Numbered from the stretch's first letter, positions 23,548-32,163 are shown. The stretch: 39,773 nucleotides of DNA from Clostridia bacterium (GCA_017443595.1 JAFSYU010000035.1:1-39773); one strand, 5' to 3'. Notes: generated from the sequence alone by a model not told the origin. Program-made: numbers and translations.

Positions 23548-25237
23548 GTTTCAGTCCTTCCTCAACGAGTCTGTCTATCTTTTTTCTCGTGTTCAGTATA
23601 TATTCATCAGACTTAGGATAATCCGCGAATCTGAGCGGGCGGTCTATATCCTCTTCCAAAAACTTCACCGTCTGCTCTCTGCCGTATATGCTCTCGCAGA
23701 GCTTCAGCGCACGCAGGTCGCTTATCGCGTCGGAAAAAACCGATAAGCGAAGCGATTCATACGCCGTTCCGTCCTGCGCCGGCCATACGGAAAACGCGTC
23801 GCCCGCCTGACTGAAATAATCGCAGCTTACGGAAAGATACGGGTTTATCGGATAATAGCTGTGCTGACTGTTGTAGAAGTTATATCCCCACTGCAAAAAT
23901 CCTTTTATATCGTATTTATAGAACAGAAAACCTATTATCCTGTTCCTGTAAGACGGCTGGGAGATAAATCTGTTCGGCACGTCGGTATGCTGGCCGCAGC
24001 AGTAATACGTCCACAGATCCGGCACCTCCGCCTCGTAAAACGGTTCAATATGGTCGCACGCCGGTATCGGATGCTCAACTATGCCGTCTTTATAATAATC
24101 TATGCTTGAAAGCGCATCCATTATCGGATAGCCTTTTAATAGCTTTGATACGCCGCTTTTAGCCTTTTTATATATTTCAAGATGATCCGCGGACGGCTCG
24201 TCGGAAATATGGAAGCGGCAGTTTTTGTCTACGCCCAGCGCTTTGAGCTCCGCGAGCAGCGCCGGTATGAACGCGGCTAAGAACGCTCTGTATTCTTTGC
24301 CGCAGGAATCCGTCTCCCAGCCGAAAATACGCTTCTGCCCGCCGTCAACGTCCGCTACGACCTTCGGCGCGTGACCCGCTCCCCACTGTGTGAACAGATG
24401 CGATATCTCATAATACTCAATGCCGCATTTTTTGCAGAGCTTTACCCATTTTTGCAGCTTTTCAAAGCCGAATTCATAGCCTTTATCCGTAACTTTTATG
24501 TCAACGAGCTGGGTCGTCAGCCTTTCGCCGCCTATATACGTGTCGAGCGGCGGCGTCAAAACCGGCGTCAGTATCATATTCATGCCGTTTCTTACGGCGG
24601 TTTTTATATAGTTTTCTATTATTTTCCAGTGTTTTTTTGAAAAAACGGGGACGTTATAGTAGCTTGCAAGGCAGTCGCAATGAAACCACTGCGTGTTGAT
24701 AAGCTCCTGTTTCGGCAGATCCGCATCTACTATATGCACCTCTAAAGAATCCTCAAACAGAACTCCCTCGCCCTGAGACAAAGACACGGTTATTTTGTGG
24801 TCGCCCGGTTTGAAACCGGCTTTGCCCGGATCACATTCTATCCATACAGAGCGCGTCTCCTCCTCGCATACCGGCGTTTTATTGCCTCTTCTCGCGGGGA
24901 TCAGCACGTCCGGGAAGAGACCCGGCTCTTTTTTCAGATAATCCGCGTCGCTGTACTGCGGTATGACCGGCATAAGGCACGGCACCTGCTCCACGGTGCG
25001 CAAAGAGACGGCGGGTTTGCCCTTTTTATTGTCCGACTCCGCGGGGACAAGATCCGTTTTTACGGAAACGTCCGCAAATCCGGCGAACTTTGCCGGAACG
25101 CCCTCCGCCCTGTAGCAAAGCTGAAAAGAAAACTTCTCGTTTTTATATGCGGTAAGCTCCTTCAGCTCTTTTTTGTCTGTGACTTTATCTTCTGTAAAGC
25201 ATTTCTGAAGTGACGAAATGATCCTTGCGTTTATCAT
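23537..25237 (-). CDS. DUF4091 domain protein (glycoside-hydrolase-like)
   Basis: 566 residues; AAAGGAGC precedes the ATG. The N-terminal third is beta-rich (FSFQLCYRAEG, LEVHIVDADLPKQ), as in the accessory beta-sandwich of this family. The middle and C-terminal parts form a TIM-barrel-like domain with TQWFHCDCLA, MNMILTPVLTPPLD, FHISDEPS, GFLQWGYNFY and the terminal DUF4091 segment LRLSVFSDAISDLRALKL. There is no signal peptide, so it may act on internalised oligosaccharides or be cytoplasmic. The substrate is not known. The promoter-like TATAAT on the minus strand at 25273-25268 lies upstream; no good -35 was found. Coupled to the small Cys-rich gene. Confidence 0.85.
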   Translation of the reverse strand: MINARIISSLQKCFTEDKVTDKKELKELTAYKNEKFSFQLCYRAEGVPAKFAGFADVSVKTDLVPAESDNKKGKPAVSLRTVEQVPCLMPVIPQYSDADYLKKEPGLFPDVLIPARRGNKTPVCEEETRSVWIECDPGKAGFKPGDHKITVSLSQGEGVLFEDSLEVHIVDADLPKQELINTQWFHCDCLASYYNVPVFSKKHWKIIENYIKTAVRNGMNMILTPVLTPPLDTYIGGERLTTQLVDIKVTDKGYEFGFEKLQKWVKLCKKCGIEYYEISHLFTQWGAGHAPKVVADVDGGQKRIFGWETDSCGKEYRAFLAAFIPALLAELKALGVDKNCRFHISDEPSADHLEIYKKAKSGVSKLLKGYPIMDALSSIDYYKDGIVEHPIPACDHIEPFYEAEVPDLWTYYCCGQHTDVPNRFISQPSYRNRIIGFLFYKYDIKGFLQWGYNFYNSQHSYYPINPYLSVSCDYFSQAGDAFSVWPAQDGTAYESLRLSVFSDAISDLRALKLCESIYGREQTVKFLEEDIDRPLRFADYPKSDEYILNTRKKIDRLVEEGLKRGK

Positions 25238-25304
25238 ATTTTTTGCTCCTTTATAGTACTTAAAAAATTATACCCTATTTTTTAATCTTTTTCTGCGCAT
25301 TCTA

Positions 25305-25333
25305 TTGACATATCCGCAAATCTGTGTTAAAAT
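25305..25333 (+). promoter_or_regulatory. Promoter of the TEA-repeat surface protein gene
   Basis: TTGACA (25305-25310), a 17-base spacer and TAAAAT (25328-25333); AAGGAGG lies seven bases before the ATG at 25373. Confidence 0.75.
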
Positions 25334-25372
25334 ATCATTAACAAAAATATAATGCAGTCAAGGAGGCATTAA

Positions 25373-26353
25373 ATGAAAAAGATAACAGCGATCATTCTCG
25401 TTTTCGTCATGCTCGCAGCTGTTGCCGCGCTGCCGACGTATGCGGCTGAGGATTTTACATACGTACACATCACAGCAAGCGGAAACGACCCTTATGCCAC
25501 TTTCAGATTCAACCCCGAAGGCAGACACGCGTCTATCGACCCGGACTTCGTAAAGTGGGCGGTAATAAAGTACAGGACCGTAACGGAAACGGATAACACC
25601 GGCGTTCAGCTCATAGGTCAGTTTTACATAAGCCCCGCGGCGGAACCGTTCGTGCCGGTGAAATACAACCACACAAAGCAGTGGGAGACTATGGTCGTAG
25701 ACCTTACGTCCGTGAGTGAAAAGACGACGCTTGCGTCAAAATGGAACAAATCAAACTATATGGACCTTTCCTCTATAAGATTTGACCCGCTTGAATCAAA
25801 CAGAGACGCGGAGCTCCAGCAGAGCGAAACGGATACCGCGAGAGTCCAGGAAGGCGACAGCATAGACATAGCTTTCATTGCTTTCTTTGATAACGAGGAA
25901 GACGCAAAGGCATACGACGGAACACAGGATACGCCGTACTGCATAATCCTGCCCGAAGACCTTGAATGGTACGAGAGCGGAAACGCGATAGAAGACGTTG
26001 AAATAGTAGAAGGCAAAAAGCCGCGTCCCGAAACAGAAACCGCGACCGAGGCCGCAACGGAAGCGGCTACCGAAGCTGCGAACGAAGCTGCGACTGAAGC
26101 TGCTACAGAGGCTGCGACTGAAGCTGCTACAGAGGCTGCGACTGAAGCTGCGACCGAAGCCGCGACCGAAGTTGCTACCGATGCTGCGTCGGAAGCTGTA
26201 ACAGACGCCGCGACGGAAGGTGACACGCCTACGATCGGTACCGAGACCGGGACAAAATCATTCCCGGGCTGGGCTATAGCGATAATAGCCGCCGCGGGCG
26301 CGGTTATCGTCGCCGCGATCATAGTGCTTATAGCAAAAAATAAAAAGAAATAA
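25373..26353 (+). CDS. Cell-surface protein with an Ala-Thr-Glu-Ala repeat stalk and C-terminal membrane anchor
   Basis: 326 residues with a strong AAGGAGG site. A signal peptide (residues 1-24, ending in TYAA) is followed by a beta-rich domain (about 25-210), with no motif I recognise. Residues 215-285 are an almost perfect ATEA tetrapeptide repeat forming a long extended or helical stalk. The C-terminus has a transmembrane segment (WAIAIIAAAGAVIVAAIIVL) and a Lys-rich tail. Orientation is therefore outside-facing with a single C-terminal anchor. A 29-base stretch of this gene (25958-25986) reappears at 29684-29712. Its ligand is unknown. Confidence 0.75.
   Translation: MKKITAIILVFVMLAAVAALPTYAAEDFTYVHITASGNDPYATFRFNPEGRHASIDPDFVKWAVIKYRTVTETDNTGVQLIGQFYISPAAEPFVPVKYNHTKQWETMVVDLTSVSEKTTLASKWNKSNYMDLSSIRFDPLESNRDAELQQSETDTARVQEGDSIDIAFIAFFDNEEDAKAYDGTQDTPYCIILPEDLEWYESGNAIEDVEIVEGKKPRPETETATEAATEAATEAANEAATEAATEAATEAATEAATEAATEAATEVATDAASEAVTDAATEGDTPTIGTETGTKSFPGWAIAIIAAAGAVIVAAIIVLIAKNKKK
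26041..26199 (+). repeat. 12-nt coding repeat (ATEA) in the surface-protein gene
   Basis: About thirteen 12-base units encode the stalk. Within it the 24-base unit starting GCGACTGAAGC is perfectly duplicated (26090-26113 and 26114-26137). Such repeats expand and contract in frame by slippage, so stalk length probably varies between strains. Confidence 0.8.
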
Positions 26354-26364
26354 GCCTGTTATTT

Positions 26365-26410
26365 GCAGGCGGCGTTAAGATCTCTACGCCGCCTGCGTTT
26401 TTGTTTTTTT
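26365..26410 (+). terminator. Rho-independent terminator
   Basis: GCAGGCGGCGT (26365-26375) pairs perfectly with ACGCCGCCTGC (26386-26396), followed by a T-run. It ends the TEA-repeat gene. Confidence 0.9.
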
Positions 26411-26419
26411 AGAGAATTC

Positions 26420-26448
26420 TTGACAAACATAAATAATTATGATATGAT
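26420..26448 (+). promoter_or_regulatory. Promoter of the LRR-dockerin gene
   Basis: TTGACA (26420-26425), a 17-base spacer and TATGAT (26443-26448); GAGGTG precedes the ATG at 26484. Confidence 0.8.
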
Positions 26449-26483
26449 AATTTTACTTCAATAATGTTTAAATGAGGTGAACA

Positions 26484-29345
26484 ATGAAAAAACAAATCAG
26501 TTTTGTTCTCGTTATCTCAATGCTCGTTTCGCTGATATTCACGAGCGGCGCGCTCGCGTTTCTTAAAGGCGATATGAACAGCGACGACGAGATAGACAAC
26601 AAGGACGTCGTATCCCTGTTCAGATACGTATCCGAATCCGGGCACGACGTTTACGAGTCCGCGTACGATATAAACGACGACGGGCTAATCGACAATAAAG
26701 ACGTCGTATCCCTGTTCAGAACTCTCAGTTCAAAGGAAGAGGAATACGAGTCCACGCCGGAAGAATACTTTGATTTTGAAATGAAAGGCGACGGAACTTA
26801 CGAGGTCAAGCCCGCGGATAAAAACGATCTGCCGGAAACTCTCGTTATAGCGGATACGTATAACGGTATGCCCGTAACGTCCATAGGAGACGACGCGTTT
26901 TCCGGCTGCAGCATGCTGATCATAGTAATAATCATCGGCGGCATAGAAAACATAGGCAGCAACGCTTTCAAAGGATGTATGGGTTTAAGAGAAGTCGTAA
27001 TGCCCAAAGGTCTGCGCACGGTAGGCGACGACGCTTTCAGCGGATGTATGAGTCTTACGAGCGTAAAGTTATCCAACTCGGTTACCAGTATAGGAGAAAG
27101 AGCTTTTTCTGACTGCGTATGCCTTGAAAACGTGAGTTTGCCCAACAGTGTGACGGAAATAGGCGCAAACGCTTTCTATAACTGCACGTCGCTCAAGAAC
27201 GTGTCGTTCGGAAACGGTCTTAAAACTATAGGCGACAAGGCGTTTGCTTACTGCGTTGTCATAATCATAATCATAATCCCGGAAAACGTCGAATCAATAG
27301 GAGAGGATGCCTTCGCGTTCTGCAGCTCTCTTAAGCAGGTGATACTCGGCGGCTCGCTTACGGTGATAAGCGCCGGAGCGTTCAGAGAGTGCGAGAAGCT
27401 TGAGAGCATAGATATCCCCGACAGCGTGACGGAGATAGGCGCGGGCGCGTTTACGAACTGCGTATCGCTTACGACGGTGAATATAGGCAAAAACGTGACG
27501 CGCATAGGCGACGGCGCGTTCTCCGGCTGCGTACTGATAATAGTAATTATCATCCCGGCAAACGTCAGATCCATAGGCAAAGATATCTTCGCTCTCTGCT
27601 CGGCTCTGACAAAGGTCATATTCGACGTCATTGACGGCTGGTACGCGAACGGAACGCTGATCTCACCCGAAGACCTCTCCGACCCCGCCAAAGCCGCGGA
27701 GCTGCTCAGATCGCTTTACTCCGCGTTTGACTGGGAGATAAAGCACGAGCACAAATTCGGAGAATGGGAAATAACGAAAGAAGCGACCTGTACCGAACCC
27801 GGAGAAAAACAGCGTGCCTGCGCCGTCTGCGGCGAAAAGGAAACCGAAATAATACCGGCGACAGGACACAACTACGGCGAAGACGGTATCTGCAAAAACT
27901 GCGGTAAAGAAAAACCAGGTCCTACACCGGATGAATACTTTACGTTCACTTTGCTAAGTAATGATACATATATAATAGAACCAAAATATAATAGCAATTT
28001 ACCGAATGATATAGTTATACCCGAAGAGCATAATGGAAAGCCTGTAACGTCAATATACATTAAAGCGTTCTATAACTGCAGCAGTCTTACGAGCGTGACG
28101 ATACCGGACAGCGTAACGAAAATAGGCTGTGGAGCGTTCTCCTGCTGCAGTAGTCTTGAAAGCATAACTGTATCTGAAAATAACCCGGTATACCATTCAT
28201 CCGGAAATTGCGTTATCGAAACAAACAGCAAAACGCTTATAGTCGGCTGTAAAAACAGCATAATTCCAAGCGACGGAAGCGTAACGTCGATAGGCGAGGA
28301 GGCATTCTCCTGTTGCAACAGTCTTACGAGCATAACAATACCGGACAGCGTAACGTCAATAGGCAGGGCTGCGTTCTTCTTCTGTGAAGGTCTGGCGAGC
28401 GTGACGATACCGTACGGCGTAACGTATATAGGCTATGCTGCGTTCTACGGATGCAACGGTCTGGCGAGCGTGACGATACCGGACGGTGTAACGGAAATAG
28501 GCGGTAGTGCGTTCCGCGACTGTATCAGGCTTACAAGCGTGACGATACCGGGCAGCGTAAAGTCAATAGGCGAGTATGCGTTCTACAACTGCAGCGGTCT
28601 TACAAGCGTGACGATACCGGATAGCGCCACATCAATAGGTGATTGGGTGTTCTCCGGCTGCAGCAGTCTTACGAGCGTGACGATAGGTAGCGGTACAATA
28701 GGCGAAAATGCGTTCTCCGGCTGCAGCAGTCTTACAAGCGTGACGATTGGCAAAGGCGTAACGTCAATATACACACAAGCATTCTACGAATGCAGCAGTC
28801 TTACAAGCGTGACAATACCTGACGGAGTAACGCATTTAGGGGAACGTGTGTTCTTCGGCTGCAGCGGTCTTACGAGTGTGACGATAGGGAACGGCGTAAC
28901 GTCGATAAGAGAGGATGCGTTCTTCTACTGCCGCAGTCTTACGAGTGTTACTATACCGAACAGCGTAACGTCAATAGGCGAGTGCGCGTTCTCCGGCTGC
29001 AGCAGTCTTACGAGCGTAACGATACCGGGCAGCGTAACGTCAATAAGAAATGGTGCGTTCTCCGACTGCAGCGGTCTTACGAGCGTGACGATACCGGACG
29101 GCGTAACGGAAATATACTATAGCACGTTCTACGGATGCAGCAGTCTTACGAGCGTGGCAATACCTGACAGCGTAACGTCAATAGGCTATGATGCGTTCTG
29201 GGGCTGCACTGGTCTTACAAGCATAACTTATACAGGAACAAAAGCAGAGTGGAAGAGTATTTCTAAAGATAATAGTTGGAATAATGAGACCGGATATTAT
29301 ACCGTTCGTTGCACCGACGTGGATCTGACAAAAGAGGAAAGTTAA
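26484..29345 (+). CDS. BspA-type leucine-rich-repeat surface protein with N-terminal dockerin-like pair
   Basis: 953 residues. Order: signal peptide (1-25); two dockerin-like loops with the NKDVVSLFR signature (about 30-85); eleven 23-residue LRR_5 (BspA) repeats (about 130-385); a Cys-rich module with CxxC pairs and GHNYG (about 420-465); then about sixteen further repeats (about 505-935) of the form LTSVTIPDSVTSIG-x4-F-x2-C. Three N-terminal repeats are odd: the exposed strand is replaced by LIIVIIIGG, VIIIIIIP and LIIVIIIP. BspA proteins bind host matrix or cell-surface ligands. The N-terminal position of the dockerin-like pair is unusual. The second half has lower GC and more uniform repeats, suggesting later expansion or acquisition. 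No cell-wall anchor motif is visible at the C-terminus. Confidence 0.85.
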   Translation: MKKQISFVLVISMLVSLIFTSGALAFLKGDMNSDDEIDNKDVVSLFRYVSESGHDVYESAYDINDDGLIDNKDVVSLFRTLSSKEEEYESTPEEYFDFEMKGDGTYEVKPADKNDLPETLVIADTYNGMPVTSIGDDAFSGCSMLIIVIIIGGIENIGSNAFKGCMGLREVVMPKGLRTVGDDAFSGCMSLTSVKLSNSVTSIGERAFSDCVCLENVSLPNSVTEIGANAFYNCTSLKNVSFGNGLKTIGDKAFAYCVVIIIIIIPENVESIGEDAFAFCSSLKQVILGGSLTVISAGAFRECEKLESIDIPDSVTEIGAGAFTNCVSLTTVNIGKNVTRIGDGAFSGCVLIIVIIIPANVRSIGKDIFALCSALTKVIFDVIDGWYANGTLISPEDLSDPAKAAELLRSLYSAFDWEIKHEHKFGEWEITKEATCTEPGEKQRACAVCGEKETEIIPATGHNYGEDGICKNCGKEKPGPTPDEYFTFTLLSNDTYIIEPKYNSNLPNDIVIPEEHNGKPVTSIYIKAFYNCSSLTSVTIPDSVTKIGCGAFSCCSSLESITVSENNPVYHSSGNCVIETNSKTLIVGCKNSIIPSDGSVTSIGEEAFSCCNSLTSITIPDSVTSIGRAAFFFCEGLASVTIPYGVTYIGYAAFYGCNGLASVTIPDGVTEIGGSAFRDCIRLTSVTIPGSVKSIGEYAFYNCSGLTSVTIPDSATSIGDWVFSGCSSLTSVTIGSGTIGENAFSGCSSLTSVTIGKGVTSIYTQAFYECSSLTSVTIPDGVTHLGERVFFGCSGLTSVTIGNGVTSIREDAFFYCRSLTSVTIPNSVTSIGECAFSGCSSLTSVTIPGSVTSIRNGAFSDCSGLTSVTIPDGVTEIYYSTFYGCSSLTSVAIPDSVTSIGYDAFWGCTGLTSITYTGTKAEWKSISKDNSWNNETGYYTVRCTDVDLTKEES
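28035..29235 (+). repeat. 69-bp tandem coding repeats of the LRR domain
   Basis: The C-terminal LRR block consists of near-identical 69-base units, each containing a GCAGYRGTCTTACRAGCGTGA-like segment. The high nucleotide identity between neighbours marks recent expansion and a potential site for strain-level length variation. Confidence 0.75.
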
Positions 29346-29360
29346 AAATAAACGTTGTTC

Positions 29361-29391
29361 AAAAAGGCTGTCTGCGCGACAGCCTTTTTTC
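29361..29391 (+). terminator. Rho-independent terminator after the LRR gene
   Basis: AAAAAGGCTGTC and GACAGCCTTTTT around a TGCGC loop with a T-run; almost the same as the terminator at 5194. Confidence 0.9.
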
Positions 29392-29462
29392 TGTTATGAG
29401 TTTGCTTGGGTATGAGCGGCGTTGCCGCTCTGTAAGCCCCTTTCATCAACTTCGTTGACCCG

Positions 29463-29491
29463 CAAAAAACGGGCAAGCAGCGCTTGCCCGT
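29463..29491 (-). terminator. Terminator retained beside the M23 gene remnant
   Basis: CGGGCAAGC and GCTTGCCCG pair around a short loop (29470-29490); the T-run is on the minus strand (A-run 29463-29468 on the plus strand). It lies directly downstream of the remnant at 29521, so it was probably that gene's own terminator. Confidence 0.75.
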
Positions 29492-29520
29492 TCTGATTGA
29501 TTTAATTTCTTATTTCCGCC

Positions 29521-29680
29521 TCAAAACGGCAGACCTTTATCAAGTACCCACAGCGGGCTTACGAACGTTCTGCCAACGGAGAAACCGAGGTGCATACGCG
29601 AGCTGTCGCCGAAGCCGCTGTCGTCGGACTTGGCTATCACCTCGCCCTGCGCTACCGTCTGTCCGACCGTAACGCTGCCC
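29521..29680 (-). pseudogene. Remnant of a second M23-like gene (last 53 codons only)
   Basis: The minus strand encodes about 53 residues including SSRMHLGFSVGRTF and SPLWVLDKGLPF followed by a stop. They match the end of the intact gene at 32164-33756 except for about three residues. At nucleotide level about 150 of 160 bases agree, with an uninterrupted 83-base match (29585-29667), and most differences are synonymous. The upstream end is cut off abruptly and joined to foreign sequence, with no start codon or ribosome site. It is therefore the 3' stub of a paralogous gene rather than a working one. Together with the intact gene it forms direct repeats on both sides of the sigma/anti-sigma pair. 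Confidence 0.8.
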
Positions 29681-29683
29681 TAT

Positions 29684-29712
29684 GACCTTGAATGGTACGA
29701 GAGCGGAAACGC
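29684..29712 (+). other. 29-base fragment of the TEA-repeat surface-protein gene
   Basis: This stretch is identical to 25958-25986, encoding DLEWYESGNA in the surface protein, and is placed four bases from the M23 remnant, in the opposite sense. A stop codon follows in the same frame. It marks a rearrangement junction and has no coding role. Confidence 0.8.
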
Positions 29713-29814
29713 TTGGTAAAAACGGCAAATTAACGCGATGTTTACAAAAAATCTGTCCGTTTTTGTCTCGCCGGTGGTACTATATATATGAACAATGATC
29801 ATTGCGAGGGCTCG

Positions 29815-30336
29815 ATGGAAAACAAAGCAAGCTCCGCTTTATGCGGCGCCGCCCTGCGAAAAATTGCCGCCGGAGATACGGACGCGTTATCCGAGCTTTA
29901 TGACGTTATGGGCAAAAAAGTGTTTTTCACCGCGTATTCCGTGCTCGGAAACTATCACGACGCGGAGGACGCGGCGCAGAACACGTTCGTTGAAATAATC
30001 AAATGCGCCCGGAAATACGCGGGGGGCGACGCTTCCGCGTGGGTCATATCCGTTGCGCGGAATCAGGCTCTTAAGCTACTCCGGACAAGAAAATCCGCCG
30101 CGGAGCTTGAAGAAGCCGAACACGAGACGGAGGAAAAAGACATGGCGTCCGCCGTTACGCTGCTTGACGCGCTTGACCGGCTGAGCCCCGAGGACAAGCG
30201 TATAGTAACGCTGCACGCGCTTTGCGATCTGAGCTTTGCGGAAATATCCGCCGAGACGGGGCTGAAAAAAGATGCGGCGCAGAAGCGCTACAGGCGGGCG
30301 ATAGAAAAAATGAAAAAGTATTACGGAGAAAAATGA
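29815..30336 (+). CDS. ECF-type RNA polymerase sigma factor
   Basis: 173 residues from ATG 29815. This start is chosen over ATG 29788 because a TACTATATA element (29778-29786), a possible -10, abuts 29788, and because GAGGG (29806-29810) is well placed for 29815. Region 2 (about 15-80) has DTDALSELYDVMG and YHDAEDAAQNTFVEI; region 4 (about 115-165) has LSPEDKRIVTLHALCDLSFAEI split into helices and the HTH ending in KYRRA-like KRYRRAIEKM. No extra domain is present, unlike the two fusions further on. It is followed after four bases by a membrane protein that is likely its anti-sigma factor. Confidence 0.9.
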   Translation: MENKASSALCGAALRKIAAGDTDALSELYDVMGKKVFFTAYSVLGNYHDAEDAAQNTFVEIIKCARKYAGGDASAWVISVARNQALKLLRTRKSAAELEEAEHETEEKDMASAVTLLDALDRLSPEDKRIVTLHALCDLSFAEISAETGLKKDAAQKRYRRAIEKMKKYYGEK

Positions 30337-30340
30337 TAAT

Positions 30341-32098
30341 ATGAACGACAGAAAAATCAAAAGGCTGCTTAATAAAGAAGCCGATAAGCTTTTGCGCGAA
30401 AAAAAATATGATCTGCTTCAGCAAAAAAATCCGGCAAAACAAAAGCCCGGCTCAAAGATCAAAGAGCTTATGCCGGCTCTTTCCGCCGCGCTTGCGGTAT
30501 TGTTTATCGCCGCGTTTGCCGTCGTTTGTTATATTCCCGTTGCTTTAAAAAATAACGAAATTATTCCCGCGTCGACCGAAGACGGATCCCTTTCGCCGGA
30601 TATGACAGGACGTGAAACATCCGACAAAGAACACTTACAATCGGAACAAGTCACCGACAACTTTGAAACAGACGAAAAAACAACTGATCCGGGATGCGAT
30701 TTGCAGAGCGTATGCGATATTATAAATGAAAGCCGCGATTTTAACGAAATGGCGGAAAAATTTGAAAAGACCGGCGTAAAGATAGTCCGACAGTATATGG
30801 CGACAGTTCCGGGGACGGCGGGAGAGGAAGATCGCTTAAGCTTTGGCATAGATTCAAATTACGGCGGCTATCAGTTTCAACGGCTTTATATGCGTATGGT
30901 AAATAAAGACATGTATATAACGGCGGGGAGCGAAATAAACTCTTTTCAATACTGTCTCAAACTTACGGAGCCCGAGCTTGAACCGTTTTTTTGCCGCGAC
31001 GAAATTATGACGCCGGAATACGTTGCCGATAATCTTATTTCAATAGCTGCTTTGAGCTGTTCATCCGGCGACGAGGAGCTTGTAAATGAACGACAGAAAC
31101 AATATAAGGAATTCGTTTTTGAGGCTATAAAGCGTTATATATCATATATAATGGGCGAGGCGCCGCTGAATTCGCTGGACGACTGTTTCGATATTTGCCG
31201 GTTTACTTTCAGCCGCATGAAATCAGCGCTCTTTGACAGTTACAGAACGGAAAACATGAATGTATCCGGGTTACATTACAATGATTATAATGGCAATATC
31301 GTATACTGCAGGGTTACGTTTGACATTATCATCAGATCCGGGCAAAAGGAGGTTGCGTATAAATCAGATTTTAACGTGAGTATGCGCAGAATTGACGGAA
31401 ATCATAAAATATACAATTTGACAAGCAATTTGCCCGACGGATCCGATCAACCCTTTGCTTCGGAAGCGAAGGCTTTCAAAGAACTCTTACAACGCGAAAG
31501 AGCCGGAGAGAAGCCGAGTGAAGAAGAAATTGAAGAAATAAAGAATTATATAGACAACAGCTATTGCGGCATAGATCTTGAGTACGAACGCGCGTCGTAT
31601 GACGACAGGTTGAAGGCCGCGGCAAATGGGGAATTTTCATATGAATATGCCATAACACACGTCAAAGAGTCCGGTAAAGAATATGGCTGGTCCCGCGTAC
31701 TGGTGTGGGACGATCTGAAAAATCTCGGACTGAAGGATTATTACGAATACCCGAGGCTGACGCTTCAGACCGTATGCGATATAATAAACGAAAGCGACGA
31801 TTTTGACGAAATCATATACAAGCTCGCAGAGGTCGATAAATTTTTCAGTGCCGCGGGATGTACGGCGTCCGGTGAGTCCGTATATCGTTATGACATAAAA
31901 CTTACGGGCGAAAAATGTTATGAATTTATAGAAATTTATCCTGATCGCAGCGAAATACTATACCATAAGGTCATTAACGATCCGGAAAGCAAAAATTACC
32001 ATAATCCATACGCCGTATGCATCTTTTCAAAAGCTTCGGAAAAAACATGTCTTACGCCGGACAGCGTTAAGGAAAATTTAAGCCTTTATGTTAAATAA
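30341..32098 (+). CDS. Membrane protein, probable anti-sigma factor with duplicated extracellular domain
   Basis: 585 residues, starting four bases after the sigma gene. A short Lys/Arg-rich cytoplasmic N-terminus (about 1-45; RKIKRLLNKEADKLL) is followed by one transmembrane helix (about 46-70) and a large extracellular part beginning with an acidic Ser/Thr/Glu linker. The external part contains two copies of a motif, LQSVCDIINESRDFNE (about 120) and LQTVCDIINESDDFDE (about 475), suggesting a domain duplication. The layout matches membrane anti-sigma factors that release the sigma factor when the outside domain senses a signal. No zinc-binding HxxxCxxC anti-sigma motif is visible, so the role rests on gene order and topology. 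Confidence 0.65.
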   Translation: MNDRKIKRLLNKEADKLLREKKYDLLQQKNPAKQKPGSKIKELMPALSAALAVLFIAAFAVVCYIPVALKNNEIIPASTEDGSLSPDMTGRETSDKEHLQSEQVTDNFETDEKTTDPGCDLQSVCDIINESRDFNEMAEKFEKTGVKIVRQYMATVPGTAGEEDRLSFGIDSNYGGYQFQRLYMRMVNKDMYITAGSEINSFQYCLKLTEPELEPFFCRDEIMTPEYVADNLISIAALSCSSGDEELVNERQKQYKEFVFEAIKRYISYIMGEAPLNSLDDCFDICRFTFSRMKSALFDSYRTENMNVSGLHYNDYNGNIVYCRVTFDIIIRSGQKEVAYKSDFNVSMRRIDGNHKIYNLTSNLPDGSDQPFASEAKAFKELLQRERAGEKPSEEEIEEIKNYIDNSYCGIDLEYERASYDDRLKAAANGEFSYEYAITHVKESGKEYGWSRVLVWDDLKNLGLKDYYEYPRLTLQTVCDIINESDDFDEIIYKLAEVDKFFSAAGCTASGESVYRYDIKLTGEKCYEFIEIYPDRSEILYHKVINDPESKNYHNPYAVCIFSKASEKTCLTPDSVKENLSLYVK

Positions 32099-32126
32099 AA
32101 CCACGGACGACCGTCAGGTCGCCCGT
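32096..32126 (-). terminator. Terminator between convergent anti-sigma and M23-like genes
   Basis: ACGGACGACC (32103-32112) and GGTCGCCCGT (32117-32126) form a 10-bp stem with a G-U pair when read on the minus strand, followed there by a T-rich tail. It ends the fba-thioesterase-M23 operon and may also serve the convergent anti-sigma gene. Confidence 0.7.
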
Positions 32127-32163
32127 ATGCTTTTAATTCTGATTTTTTAAATTTTTGTTGTCC

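Noticed and set aside
27248..28774. Several minus-strand open frames across the LRR gene
   Set aside because: They come from the reading of a repetitive coding sequence on its other strand; each repeats the same meaningless motif.
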